Of a stretch of DNA of 64,000 bases, positions 12,042 to 23,066 are shown piece by piece. The stretch is from Adenanthera pavonina (Eukaryota > Streptophyta > Magnoliopsida > Fabales > Fabaceae), in NCBI GenBank assembly GCA_026686845.1, contig JAIVEN010000028.1, positions 8,261,001-8,325,000 of the forward strand. The letters are read 5' to 3'. Position numbers and translations under genes: made by a program. A model generated the notes under the pieces. The model was given only the letters and a program-made list of their open reading frames with translations, did no database searches and had not been told where the DNA came from. The stretch's first letter is position 1. Each line of letters begins with the position of its first letter.

Positions 12042-12294
12042 TCTTCAACCGAAGCAGGAAAAGTGTTCATTTTAAAATAAAATTTTAATTTATTTATTTT
12101 CCAATTACTACTTCGGTTTTAATTTAAACCAACGTAGATATTTATATTTCAATGTCGGTTGTAGGTATAACCGACGTCAATATTTCAATCATTTTAAATT
12201 TATTTACAAAAATGTCATCGCTTATTTATCTACGTTGGTTATTTGCATAACCGACGTAAAATTTGCGATGTAAAAATTGCTTTTTCCACTAGTG
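12042..12294 (-). mobile_element. CACTA (En/Spm-like) terminus with subterminal repeats
   Basis: Read outward on the minus strand, the end is CACTAGTGGAAAAAGC, the CACTA signature. Inside it, the motif ACGTYGGTT occurs about seven times in both orientations between 12042 and 12265, often as facing pairs (for example GTCGGTT...AACCGACG). Subterminal repeats in both orientations are typical of CACTA elements, where the transposase binds. TAA at 12295-12297 may be one copy of the 3-bp target duplication. The element interrupts a LINE remnant. Confidence 0.6.
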
Positions 12295-12555
12295 TAAGAT
12301 TCCCTTTTATTTCCAAAGTCGAAGTTTGTTGTCCAATCAGTTGACTAACTCCTGAAAAATTAGATTTTTGTCCCTACCAGCATCAAATTTAATTCCCAGA
12401 TACCTACGGAGCCTTGATGAAAATCTGCAATTAATCATATTGCTCCATCTTACTTTTGTCAGCTTGAGGGCTGTTGAGACTAAAAATAAGCTCAGATTTC
12501 TACCAATTAATATTTTGCTTTGATATCCTGCATTAGTAATAAGAGTTTGAATAAA
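12295..12555 (-). pseudogene. LINE reverse transcriptase remnant, downstream (thumb) part
   Basis: The minus strand encodes pieces of a non-LTR reverse transcriptase: KSELIFSLNSPQADKSKM and, after a frameshift, LRRYLGIKFDAGRDKN followed by a FQELVN...LRLWK stretch. These match the thumb and linker region after the YADD box in plant L1-type elements (YLG, GR, L..WK). Stops and a frameshift show decay. The left end is cut by the CACTA terminus at 12294. It lies head-to-head with the plus-strand piece starting at 12556. Confidence 0.65.
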
Positions 12556-13111
12556 AACCTTATTACTCTCATTCCCAAATGTGACTGCCTACAAACTTTT
12601 GATGACTTCTGACCCGTTAGTCTATGTAATGCGTCCTTCAAGATTATTTCTAAAGTGTTCTCTAATGGACAAAGTGAGATCTTGTACGAGTACATCAAAC
12701 CTAATTAAAAGACAAGCTCATTTTAGACAACATTCTTATTGCACCAGAAATTGCTCATTGCATTCACAATACCAAAAGAAGTAAATTAAAACGTGCAGGA
12801 GTTCTAATGTAAATGAATTTTCCTCAAATATGGATCATGATGATCGATCATGGAGTTTACCACATTTAATTTCCTATCAACTATTTTGCAATGGTAAGCA
12901 CTCCAAGCAGTTTCTTCCTAAGAGAGGATTAAGGCAAGGAGATCCGCTTTCTCCATATCTCCTTATCCTTTGTGCCAACATTATTTCCTTTATCATAGAC
13001 AAGGAAGAAGAAAGAGGAAATTGGAAGGGCAACAAGATTAGCAGACATGCCAAACCTATCACTTATCTTGCCTATGCAGATGACATGGTTTTTATTTTTT
13101 TAGAGTGATAA
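12556..13111 (+). pseudogene. LINE reverse transcriptase remnant, upstream (fingers/palm) part, inverted
   Basis: The plus strand reads ITLIPKCDCLQTFDDFRPVS followed by LCNASFKIISKVL, the classic LINE RT fingers motif. Then come LPKRGLRQGDPLSPYLLILC and ITYLAYADDMVFIF, which contains the catalytic YADD box, ending at 13108. Several frameshifts and stops separate the blocks. In an intact element this part lies upstream of, and in the same orientation as, the thumb piece at 12295-12555. Here it is inverted, with its 5' end against the 5' end of that piece. Confidence 0.75.
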
Positions 13112-14487
13112 TGAAGCCCCTATTTCTGAAATTAGTTATTCATTGTGCTCATGACATCTCCTTTAACTTTAATTTCTCCCAAAGCTGCTACAGTAAATTA
13201 AGTTGAGTCTTATCATGTGATTTCAAGTGAGACTTTTTCTTCGTTTCAGTTAATGAAGTTTCTGTTTGAGCTGGCCAAGAAAAAAGCATCATAGAACAAT
13301 ATTTATGAACTATGTCTGTTATGCCATAATTAATCATCAATTTTGGAAAATATATAACCATTTGAATACTACTAAAAATAATCGTTGGTAACAAAAAAAT
13401 ACTAGTACTGAAAAATTAAGTACTATCGTTATTCAAATTACTCTTCTCATGTAACATCTTTATATAGATCGCAATTTAAACTTTTAAATTTACAAATATT
13501 TAACGTGACAGATGAATGTGTGTGAAGAGATAGAAAGCGGTTTATGATCGAACCGACTCTTTTTGCAAGGCAACTTAGTTGAAGCTGGAACATGCATGCA
13601 TGTTACAAATAATGTCATGACATTCACTCAAAATTATTTATAAGAAAATAAAATTTCATCAATTGAAATCATAATTTGATGAAATTTTTATTATTCGTAT
13701 AATATAATACTATAAAAAAAATGTTTAATGATCAATCATAAATTCTTAATCTAGACTAGAAAATCTTTATTTAGCAACGTGATAATATTCAAACTTGAAG
13801 CTCCTAGATTCATTTTTGGTTATGAAATTGTTAATATTGTTAAATTTAAAGATTGAGATTATCTGATGTGCAGAATGAAATAGAAAAAAATTATTTTATA
13901 GATCATAAATATGTTGAATAATAATAATAATATTGAGCAATGAAAGGATAGAAATAATAAACATCATAAATTTTATTTATGTAATGAAAAATTAATTGAT
14001 AATTACTTAACTGACTGCCTTATTCTAGGTTTCAAACATAAGGTCACGGGTAAAATAATATGACAAGTGTCAAATATTGTACAAACGGATCGTTAACTTG
14101 AAGTGTAATGGTTTCCGGAGTTAAACATAACAAGGCCATGCGAAAATTAAAAATCAAAGGTTCACATATTATTGACGACGACATATATGCAAGAGAAAAA
14201 ATTGAAATATTGCGTAAATTAATTATGTATTTCCTGGAAAGTAAATTTTTGTTTAATTGAATCATTTAAAAATAAATATGTTGACTTTAATTTATTCGAC
14301 TGGACGAAGTTAGAGGGAGAACAAATTATTTGGGAAGTAAATGATTTATCCAGTGTAGTTTCTTTGAATGCCAAAAAAAGGTTGAAATTACAAATTGGGG
14401 CAATTGGCTACTAAAGTTGGGACTTGGGAGGATAAAAAAGAGAGAAAGAAAAAATAAATGAGAGAAAGAAAGGAGGAAAATACAATT
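13112..14487. other. Intergenic, AT-rich, no gene seen
   Basis: Nothing protein-like was found on either strand. It separates the LINE remnant from the 3' end of the NIP gene. Confidence 0.4.
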
Positions 14488-14544
14488 AAAGAATCTAATT
14501 GGCTCTTTTTTTTTTTTTTTTGGGTTAACAAAGAATCTAATTGG
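14488..14544 (-). mobile_element. 27-bp poly(A)-type retro-insertion with 15-bp target duplication
   Basis: AAAGAATCTAATTGG occurs at 14488-14502 and again at 14530-14544. Between the copies lie CTC, sixteen T residues and GGGTTAAC. On the minus strand this is a body of a few bases followed by a poly(A) tail, as left by a LINE-driven insertion truncated almost to nothing. The right copy of the duplication overlaps the stop codon of the NIP gene. Confidence 0.6.
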
Positions 14545-15689
14545 ATCTAAGGAGGCGATAGATGAAAGCTCCAGCAATGGCTCCAATAATTGGACCCGCC
14601 ACGTAAGCCCATATTCCCCTGTAAACGCCCCTCACTATCGCCGGCCCTATGCTTCTTGCCGGGTTCATCGATGCTCCCGATACCGGCCTGCAATCACATT
14701 GTCAATTAATTAATTAATTGATTGCAAATTTAATTTCCTCCCATTTTCTTATAATTATTATATCATTACTATCTGTTAACCCAATATACATATATTTATT
14801 TATAACTAACAATTTACCCGGCAACTAAAACATTCAACATGATTGTCATTCCAACAGAAACTCCTCCAAATCCACCTTGCTGCAAAAAAGATGGAACATT
14901 AATTCACATCCACAATATATATATATATAAATTTTGGGGAGAATAATTATTTTGATAATGAAATTAAATGAGGTTATTTTCGTTAGCGAGTATATACAGA
15001 CCGCTCTGGGATCCGTATTAACACCGCAGATGACGAGCAAGAGGAGACAGGTGATGATGATTTCTAAGCCAAATGATTGGACGTTAGATCCAACGGGTAG
15101 GGTTCCGAAAAAAGATTGGGGCGTAACATCGAAGAGTCCTACCAAGGTGAGACTGGCAAGAATGGCCCCAACAAGCTGAGCCACTATGTATAATATTGCC
15201 TGCATTAATAAATAATGCGATTGGTGGTTTTGTCCATTCATGTTAAAAGAAAAAAAATGGTAGGCATGCAACGCACGTGCTTCCAGCTGGGAAAGAGGCG
15301 GAAGAGGGTGAGTGCGATGGTAACGGCGGGGTTGAAGTGAGCGCCGGAGACATGAGAAAGAGCATAAATCAAGGCCAACACGACAAGCCCCCACTTCACG
15401 GCGATCCCCGGGAATGTCACCGATCCGTATATCTTCTCCACCGTCACCGCTCCACATCCGGAGAATATCAGAAAGTACGTCCCTATCAATTCTGCAATCA
15501 CCTGCTCTAAATTTCAATATATAAATACACACACACACAAAACACATATGTACAGTCAAATCAATTTTAATTCCAATTTCTTACCTTTTGTATTAAGCTT
15601 TTTCCGGCGGCTGACCAGTGTTCGTTTCTGCCGCCGCTGCTGCCGTTGGAGGTCACTCCTTCTTCCAACTTCCCAGCCTCTTGTTCCAT
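14537..15689 (-). CDS. NIP: NIP-type aquaporin (nodulin 26-like intrinsic protein), 5 exons, 246 aa
   Basis: Exons on the minus strand are 15585-15689, 15277-15501, 15002-15199, 14818-14879 and 14537-14687. All four introns (77-130 bp) have GT-AG ends, and their number matches the usual NIP gene. The product is a six-helix membrane channel for water or small neutral solutes. Helix 1 starts IAELIGTYFLIFSGCG; the first NPA box is SGAHFNPAV (residues 92-94) and the second SGASMNPARS (205-207). Trp72 and Arg208 fit the W-V-A-R selectivity filter of NIP subgroup I, and the wording is closest to NIP1/NIP4. The protein ends at LLRSN, so it lacks the roughly 25-residue C-terminal tail with the phosphorylated Ser of nodulin 26. 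The exon 3/4 junction has two in-frame solutions (donor at 15001 with acceptor at 14880, or a GTATAT donor 4 bp downstream with a later acceptor), which change two residues. The ATG at 15689 is the first in the exon. Subgroup and substrate remain inferred. Confidence 0.9.
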
Positions 15690-15728
15690 TCCTGCTTATC
15701 GTCTCCCTCTCACACTGTGTATTTAAGA

Positions 15729-15737
15729 ATATATATC
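15729..15737 (-). promoter_or_regulatory. Possible TATA box of the NIP gene
   Basis: GATATATAT lies about 40 bp before the ATG on the minus strand, with an ATTGG (reverse CCAAT) element some 30 bp further up. The spacing would give a very short leader, so the true start could lie further upstream. Confidence 0.35.
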
Positions 15738-16317
15738 ATAATGAACGACTTTGGTTACATGAGATCCAATAAAGAACTTTCACTAACTTTAACTGTATAT
15801 AAGATCAAGTTAAGATGTGCTCTTTCTGATTCTGGATAAGGTTTCGTTTTCAAACAGCAATCTTAATCGATATATTTAGCGGATTCGTTTTGGATATTCA
15901 GGAGTTTTAATCTCTAGGGATAAGCCCAACTTACTGTCTGTTAGGATATTTCAACTCTATTCTTTTTTAATAATGCAGATATTGCCTTTTTTTTTAATCG
16001 GAATTCAAATAATTCAAACTACTGGTCATCGATCCTTTCATTTAATTAATTAGCTAATTTTGTTTATGGGCAAAAGGATTAAACTCAAATTTTTCATATC
16101 TTCAATTATAATTTTTTGGTAAGAAAAATATTTATTTATTTCCTATAATTTACTTCTCAATTTAATTATATATATATATATATTTTTTTTTAAATAGCTC
16201 CATATGATTTACAAACATTTTAAAGTTAATTCTTATATTACAAAAAAATTAAAATATATTCCTCAGAAATGCAGAAAAAATTATATGTGGCAGTTATAAT
16301 CAAGCTGACTCAGCTAG
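15738..16317. other. Upstream region of the NIP gene, no gene seen
   Basis: AT-rich sequence with a short (AT)n run near 16166-16182; presumed to include NIP promoter sequence. Confidence 0.35.
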
Positions 16318-16490
16318 CCTTCAGGGTTTTATTAGTTTATATTAAATTTTTTCCATCGCAAATTTTGTCGCAAAGTTGGAATAAGTTTTCCCTGAATATT
16401 TGCGCTGATACTTTTCTGTCGCAAAATTTGTGACAAAATATTTTTTTTCTATTGCAAATGATTTCACAAATTGCCTATTTTCTTGTAGTG
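16318..16490 (-). mobile_element. CACTA terminus (second, different family)
   Basis: Read outward on the minus strand the end is CACTACAAGAAAATAGGCAA, the canonical En/Spm start. The subterminal motif TTTGYGAC occurs in several copies in both orientations (TTTTGTCGCAAA, TGTCGCAAAATTTGTGACAA). No partner terminus or target duplication was found, so it is called a remnant. Its motif differs from the ACGTYGGTT of the terminus at 12294. Confidence 0.6.
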
Positions 16491-19400
16491 CCAGTGAACA
16501 AGAATATGACAGACCGATGAGTTTACTGTTGAAACACCGATATCATTGCCGCCAAAATCAAACTATAAGGGTTCCAATGGTACAAGGGAAATGGGGAGAA
16601 AAGTTAAACTTTCAAAGAAATAGACTAATTAATATTGTTTGGTTTAAATTTTAAAAAAAATTAAAAATTCTCATGAAGTTGAGTTTAATACAGAAAGTAG
16701 GCTTCCTAAGTAAAATCTAAAAAAATTCTACTTTCGGAACATTTTATAATATTTTCTTAAAATAACTCTTAATTTCTTAATTAATTTTTTAAAATATATA
16801 GGATATTTTTGTTTTTAAAATTCAAATATCATATACTTATTTAAAAAATTATTTAAATCTCTCAAAAAAATAGAAAATAAAACAACTAAATTATATATAA
16901 ATTTTCTAAAAAGTTAACTCCCTTCCTAAGAAGCTACTTCTCAGAAATTATACCAAGTGATCAGTAAGATTATGAGCACTCATTATACAGGGTTCCTAGG
17001 CCTGCATATAGTAAAACTTGATTAATGAATGAAATAAAAAAATTAATTACAAGTAGCATCTAGTTTGAGAGAGAAAAAAGGGTGAAAAAAGTTCATGGCT
17101 ACTTAGAACAAACATTGTTCCAACAAAAACTCACATTCTAGATAGGCCCAGACCATAGTACACATGTATTGAATGTCTACAATGATGTCTGAAGCGTACA
17201 CTTTCATGAAGCAGCCATCGACATGAGAGGTAATCATATAGAATTTATCCTGTACCTCAATTCTTTGACTGCTATAACCTGTTTGGTATACTATCTAAAT
17301 CTTGGTTTGAGGTTAAAATCAAATTTGATATAGTTTTAGGTATATTTGATAGTTTTTTACTTTTTCATTTAAAAATGATTTCACAAAAAATAGAAAAATT
17401 AGGAAAATAGAATTTTCATAAAATTTATCCTATCTATTAGACCAAGATTTCCCTTCAAAATTTTAATTTTTATAGATCATGACCTGTGAGAAAATGTTAT
17501 ATCAGATATATTATGTTATTAATTAAATAAATGCAGATTAAATTTTAGTCCAAATAAATTAAATTACTCAGAGGATAGAGTTTAAGTTCAATTTAGAGAA
17601 AAATTATGAGTTTTGTCAAAACTAATTTTCAAATAAATCATCCAAACATAAGCATGTTAGTCCAAAATTAATTTTTATCATAACTACGTTACAAAATCAA
17701 TTCTACCAAAACTCATTTTTAACCGACTGAAAACTAAACGTAAGCTAACAGGAAACGTAACAGTTAGGTTAAAGAGAGCTTTGATTCAAATTAATAAGAA
17801 GAACAAGTTCAGTTTCGAACGTCTGAATACACAATTTGCGAAACAAAGAGTAACTAGTTATTCAAATGTACACAAAATGAATTGCAACTAGTTAGTCATA
17901 TGTACACAAAATGTATTATTAAATGGCTCAGATTTGGTTATAAAGTGGTATTGAAAAAATTGATTGGAGAGGATCAATTTGCCTGTTCCATATATATATA
18001 TATATATATAAATATATATAACTATGTACACACACACACAAACATTTCACATCATGACGAACAACCATGTTGGAGGTGCGAAAGCCTTTCCTTTAAAATT
18101 AGCTATTGGAGTCATATCCCATAAAACTTTTGTTTTAATAGAAATTAGCAATACAATACTCTAGTATATAAGCATTGTATAATATATATTTGTTGCAAAA
18201 AAATTTAAGGATAATATTTGCCTATCTAAGACGTCTTGATTTATATAATTTGAGAATATGTTTCAATGTTAAATTAAAAGATTAAAGACAATACTTGCTT
18301 TTAATAATATTCTCATCTCATATAGAAAGGGATGCATGTAGCTAGATAAATTTCCTTTATTATATGGTATATTGAATTTTCATTTATTGCTATAGGTATA
18401 TAGAATTTAAAATATATTACTGTTTCTCCAATGAGCAAACACAATGTTTAAAATAATTTAAGACTAAAAAGGACAATAAAAAACTTTTTTAACCAATAAA
18501 TAACAAATAATTTAAAATTATTTATTTGTTATTTAATTTTCAAGTAACAAGTTTTACCAACTTATTATTTTCTCATATTAGGTCTACCCTTCAACCTGTG
18601 ACCCATGATGGGTTTTCTCAAAGTTAACATGTATAAATCTTGACCTGTAGTGGAATAACTCACATAACTCATTCAACTTATAATTTGAAATAAGTTGACC
18701 CATCCAACATATTGCAAAACTCTATTATTAATCATTTTTTCATGTAAACACTTGATATCCTAAATCTACCCCACATCAACTAAAGGATTTATTGGAATTT
18801 GATCGATATGGGTGATGGGCAGAATGGCATGCATTCTTAGCTAGGACTCAAACTTGAAACCACTGATTAAACGATCACAATATGTTGTTTGTTAAACCAA
18901 ATACTTGGTAGTCCACTATTAATCCTTTAATAAGCTATAAACAATTTTCAATTTTTGATATTGAATAAACTATTTTAATTTGATGGATTTGATTGTTGAT
19001 GATGACTTATATTTTAATACAAAATTAAATAAAAATATAAAAATGACATTATATGCCTTCTTAAACTAAAAATTCTCATTATACATCAAATATATTATCA
19101 AACATAGTAAAATTGTAATAAATTTAAATGACAATAACAGCAATTGTAGCAATTTAATTGTATTGAATTTCTTTGGCCAAAAAAAATTTTCAACTAATCA
19201 ATTATAAAAAGTTCATTAAATCCATAGACTAACCATTTCAAGTTTCAAAACCTCGTAAAAATTATTTTTATTTTCTCTTAAGCTGATGATGATGCAAGGA
19301 AAAAGTTTTCGTGAGATCAATATCAAATTTAATGTAGACAATAGATGCAATATTCAATTGCTTTTCTGTAAGATTTTATTGACCCACTTAATCATTACTT

Positions 19401-21373
19401 GAATATCTTCTGTTTTCAGCGTGGCCTTGCACCATCTAAATTCCAAGCTTTATGTTTCTAAACCAAGCAATGGTATTGATCAATTAAAAACATAACTATT
19501 TGAAATCATTATTAATATATGGTCATCGACGGAAGGATTTTGAATATTATTTAAATAGATTCAAAATCTGTTGGCCAAAAAAACAAGATTTAAATGAAAT
19601 TTATTTAAATCATTAATTAAAAGTTTGAATGTACTATTATAATTTACAACAAAAGGATTACATGATTAATATGTACAAATTTGTAAAAATAAGGGAGAAC
19701 TTAAATCATAATGCCATAATGCAACATGGAAGCAACATTAATATATAAATATTAGCAATCACATTTAATTTTTTTCATAATTTTATACATATGTCACATT
19801 TATTATGCAGCATAATTTATGCCTTCCCTCTATACCAAGATGCCAATTACGTTATAGGGAGATAATGGTAGCAATTGAGAGACGTGTGATCCTCATAGAA
19901 ATTGAGCATCCATGTGGTAGATTAGAATTTCAGCACTTATGCTTTTAAAAGGTGTTTATATATATGTGTATCGATTCTGATAAGTAAAAAGAAGTATATA
20001 TAATTTGAAAATTTAACATTATCGATGAAGACCGATTCTTTTGGGCCAATTAATTCATCCTTGTAATAACGGAACTGTGTTAATTACCTGCTACAAACTC
20101 AAATTTTAATTATGAAAAAAATCAATTTTAATTCAAATTATTTATTGAAAATTGAGCTAAATACTTATTAATTGGAATCATTTAATTAATTATTCAATTT
20201 GACGATTTAAAATATCTAATGTTGGTTATCAAAAATATTTTTGGAAAAATATTTAATAAGATTTTATCTATACTATAATAAATATTAAACAATATTTACC
20301 ATTTTTGTCATTTTCTTAATAAATGGAGCATAGTAATTTTTTTTATTAACTCTTTCAGGAGCATAGTATGTAAATAATTCTTTTTTGAAAAGTACTGTAC
20401 TCCTGTTAGCAACAACCAACATCAATGCTCCGATCCAAAAAGCATTGTTTTTTAAAGAAACAACTTGAATATGTAATAAAGTTTAAAAAATATATTTCAT
20501 TAGATTTTTTACTTTTTATTCAAGATTTGCACCAAAAAAAAGAATAAATATACTTGATAAAAACTCATAATATCTTATTTTCTCACATTGGCATTCTTTT
20601 TTTTTTTCTCAAATAGGGTGGAAAGTAAAAAATCAGATCCTTTCATTTAAAAAAATAAAAAATAAAAAATAAAAAGAAATTATCTCCTTAGTAACCGCAG
20701 CTCCTTCTTCATACCAAATTTGATAACATGGGGTGCGTAGGTATCAACCATGAGCTATGACTCATAGGAAAGTTCATGGCCATTAGTGCCAATAGAATCA
20801 CTACCAAAACTCTCTGAAATGCAAAATGGATTTTTCCTCCACCATTCTCTCCCCTGAAGCCTTATATGCTTTATGAGGGAGGATTAAAGCAGTTCCTCTC
20901 CCACATGAAGCCTTGCCTTCAAAGAGTCAAAATTTAAAAACAAATTAAATGGGATTGAAAATTACTTTTTAAATAAATGCAAGTAGAAAACCTACTTGAA
21001 AATACACAATATCCAGTTCATCACACGTATATATGATGTCAATATTAAAACACAAGTTTGAATCACTCATCTTTTTGAACCTCCATTTCCGAGCCATGTC
21101 TTAGTACAGCCAAGCATTTCAAGGTCATATGTATATAATACACTGTACACCTGCCCATCAGAACCACTGAATCTATAGTGAAGAAACAAGAGAGAGAACT
21201 AAGTTTGAGGAGTACCATATATCATGTATAAATTCAAGGATGAATAACAATCATTGTAGACACATGCTTTAATATATAATAGTATTCGGAAAATAAAAAA
21301 CATACATCTTCAATGAAATACAAAATGTATAAAATGAATGGATCATACCTTCAAAAACAAAATATCACTAACT
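16491..21373. other. Long AT-rich intergenic stretch without a gene
   Basis: No frame resembles a known protein. It contains an (AT)n/(AC)n microsatellite at about 17989-18041 and a less AT-rich patch at 20690-20930 with a possible hairpin. The rest looks like decayed repeats. Confidence 0.4.
17989..18041. repeat. (AT)n and (AC)n microsatellites
   Basis: A run of about 30 alternating AT bases is followed, after ACTATGT, by ACACACACACACA. Confidence 0.8.
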
Positions 21374-21394
21374 AAAAAAAAATGAGAACTATCA
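21374..21394. repeat. Left target-site duplication of the SINE
   Basis: Nine A residues followed by TGAGAACTATCA. The right copy at 21607-21628 has ten A residues and TGAAAACTATCA, one substitution and one A different. Confidence 0.8.
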
Positions 21395-21606
21395 ATGGGC
21401 GCCTGGTCATCAAGTGGTAAGAGACTTGATTAGTATTCCCCGAGCTCGAGATTTCGATTCCTGAGAGGTGCAACAACGTTAAAAAAATTAAGACCTCAAA
21501 GAGGTCTTCCCATTGGTACCTGTGAGCCACCATAAGGTTCTAAATAGCGGGGTCCAGATCAATCTAGGACGGGTAATGAAACCAAAATACCAGGTGATAA
21601 AAGTGT
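21395..21606 (+). mobile_element. tRNA-derived SINE, full length
   Basis: The insert of about 212 bp starts GGGCGCCTGGTCATC. It has an A-box-like CATCAAGTGGTAAGAG (21409-21424) and a B-box-like ATTTCGATTCC (21451-21461), at the spacing of an internal RNA polymerase III promoter. It is bracketed by a 21-bp direct repeat that begins with an A-run and serves as the target duplication. SINEs are copied with LINE machinery and encode no protein. Confidence 0.8.
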
Positions 21607-21628
21607 AAAAAAAAAATGAAAACTATCA

Positions 21629-22791
21629 TGCTGAGATTAATTGAAGGCATACATTATATAAAATTATACAATGATAATTATTACAACCTAATAAAACATA
21701 AATATTAGAATTAAACCATACCAAAATTGCATCACTATGATCATCCTGCATCAGCAGCCATGAGCTTTGCAGAAAGGATCAATAGCCACGAATTTAATTA
21801 AAAAGAATTATAACTGAAAATCTAAAGTCAAATTATATTTAATGGAGAAATGATTGCAAATAATTATAGTCAATTCTTTTTTTTTCTTCTGCCAGACTAA
21901 TTATAAATTATGCTCAACATGTCACAACATGGTGAATGCACTTAATTAAATGATTGAATGTGCAGTAATAAAAAACCCCTTAAAGTCAGCATCCTAGGTG
22001 GCCCATCACAAATGAAGAATCTGCACTTTACCCTTTTACGTGGCAGTGCATTCCAAAATCACTATAGTAGCTGCTTTTGACGACTGATTTTATATATATA
22101 GATTCTTAAAAATAACATAAAATATGCATATTGATATAAATATCGTATATTTTAATTCAGATATATACTATCCTAATAATTTGTGGAAAATATATTAATA
22201 ATCAAAGAACAACTAACGTCGACATCCTACAAACCCATCTCTATATTGATTCTCATCTGGCCGGCCGACACATTAAAACCCATTACTTTCCTAGCCGAAC
22301 CACACTGACTTTTATTGGGACTCGGAACCGTGCTGCGCCTTCTCATTATGCCCATCTGCTGCTCTCACAAACCAAAATTTTATAAAAAGTTTAAAAGAAA
22401 AATTAATGAGATTCCACTTGTTTTGAACTTTATTACATGGGAAATATAGAGGCGCATCAGACAACGCGCAGGACAACGCGCAGCAGAGGTTCGAGTCCCT
22501 CTTATTGAGTCAAACGGAGTGCATTAATGGCACTACAGCATCATATTTGGTAGCTATGTTGAATATAAAGATATAAAAGAATCGTTAGAAGAGAGGACAT
22601 TCTCTTCTCCTTAATATAAAATTATTTTAATTATATTATATAAATTAAAAATTATAATTAAAATTAATTAACTATCTTAATTTTTTTTAAAATTTTAATA
22701 TTTTTCTAAAATTATCCTTATTTAATCTCTTTCTCTTTAGATACATTAAATAAGACATTTTTTGAAAATGTATAATAAATACTACCTCGTA
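21629..22791. other. Intergenic, no gene seen; isolated B-box at 22488
   Basis: AT-rich sequence. GGTTCGAGTCC at 22488-22498 is a perfect RNA polymerase III B-box, preceded by duplicated CAACGCGCAG words, but no full tRNA cloverleaf or A-box could be built, so it may be a SINE scrap. Confidence 0.4.
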
Positions 22792-23064
22792 CTCCCTCCG
22801 TTCTGCTATATAGTGCACCTTTTTAATAAATTCATGTTTCAAAATATAATGCACTTTACGGATTACATAGTATATTTTTTCTTTTCTTTTCAAAAATACT
22901 CTTATTTAATAGGTCTAAATATCTATTTATTATTAAAATGTTCCATTTCCAATGTATTTAATGAGGGTAATTTGAGAAAAGGTGAAAAATTTTGTTGGCT
23001 ACTAATTATTGTCTTAGTTTGTGTGCGGTAGTTAAAAGTGCACTATAAATTGAAACAGATGGAG
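22792..23064. mobile_element. Stowaway-type MITE, family 1 copy A
   Basis: The element is 273 bp, flanked by TA on both sides (22790-22791 and 23065-23066). Its ends are inverted repeats: CTCCCTCCGTTCTGCTATAT on the left and, reverse-complemented, CTCCATCTGTTTCAATTTAT on the right, both followed by AGTGCAC. It has no coding capacity. A closely related copy is at 58854-59125. Confidence 0.8.
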
Positions 23065-23066
23065 TA

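Noticed and set aside
15277..15510. Plus-strand frame of 77 codons
   Set aside because: Shadow of NIP exon 2, which carries the NPA box on the minus strand.
22488..22498. tRNA gene suggested by a perfect B-box GGTTCGAGTCC
   Set aside because: No acceptor stem, D-arm or anticodon arm can be built around it.
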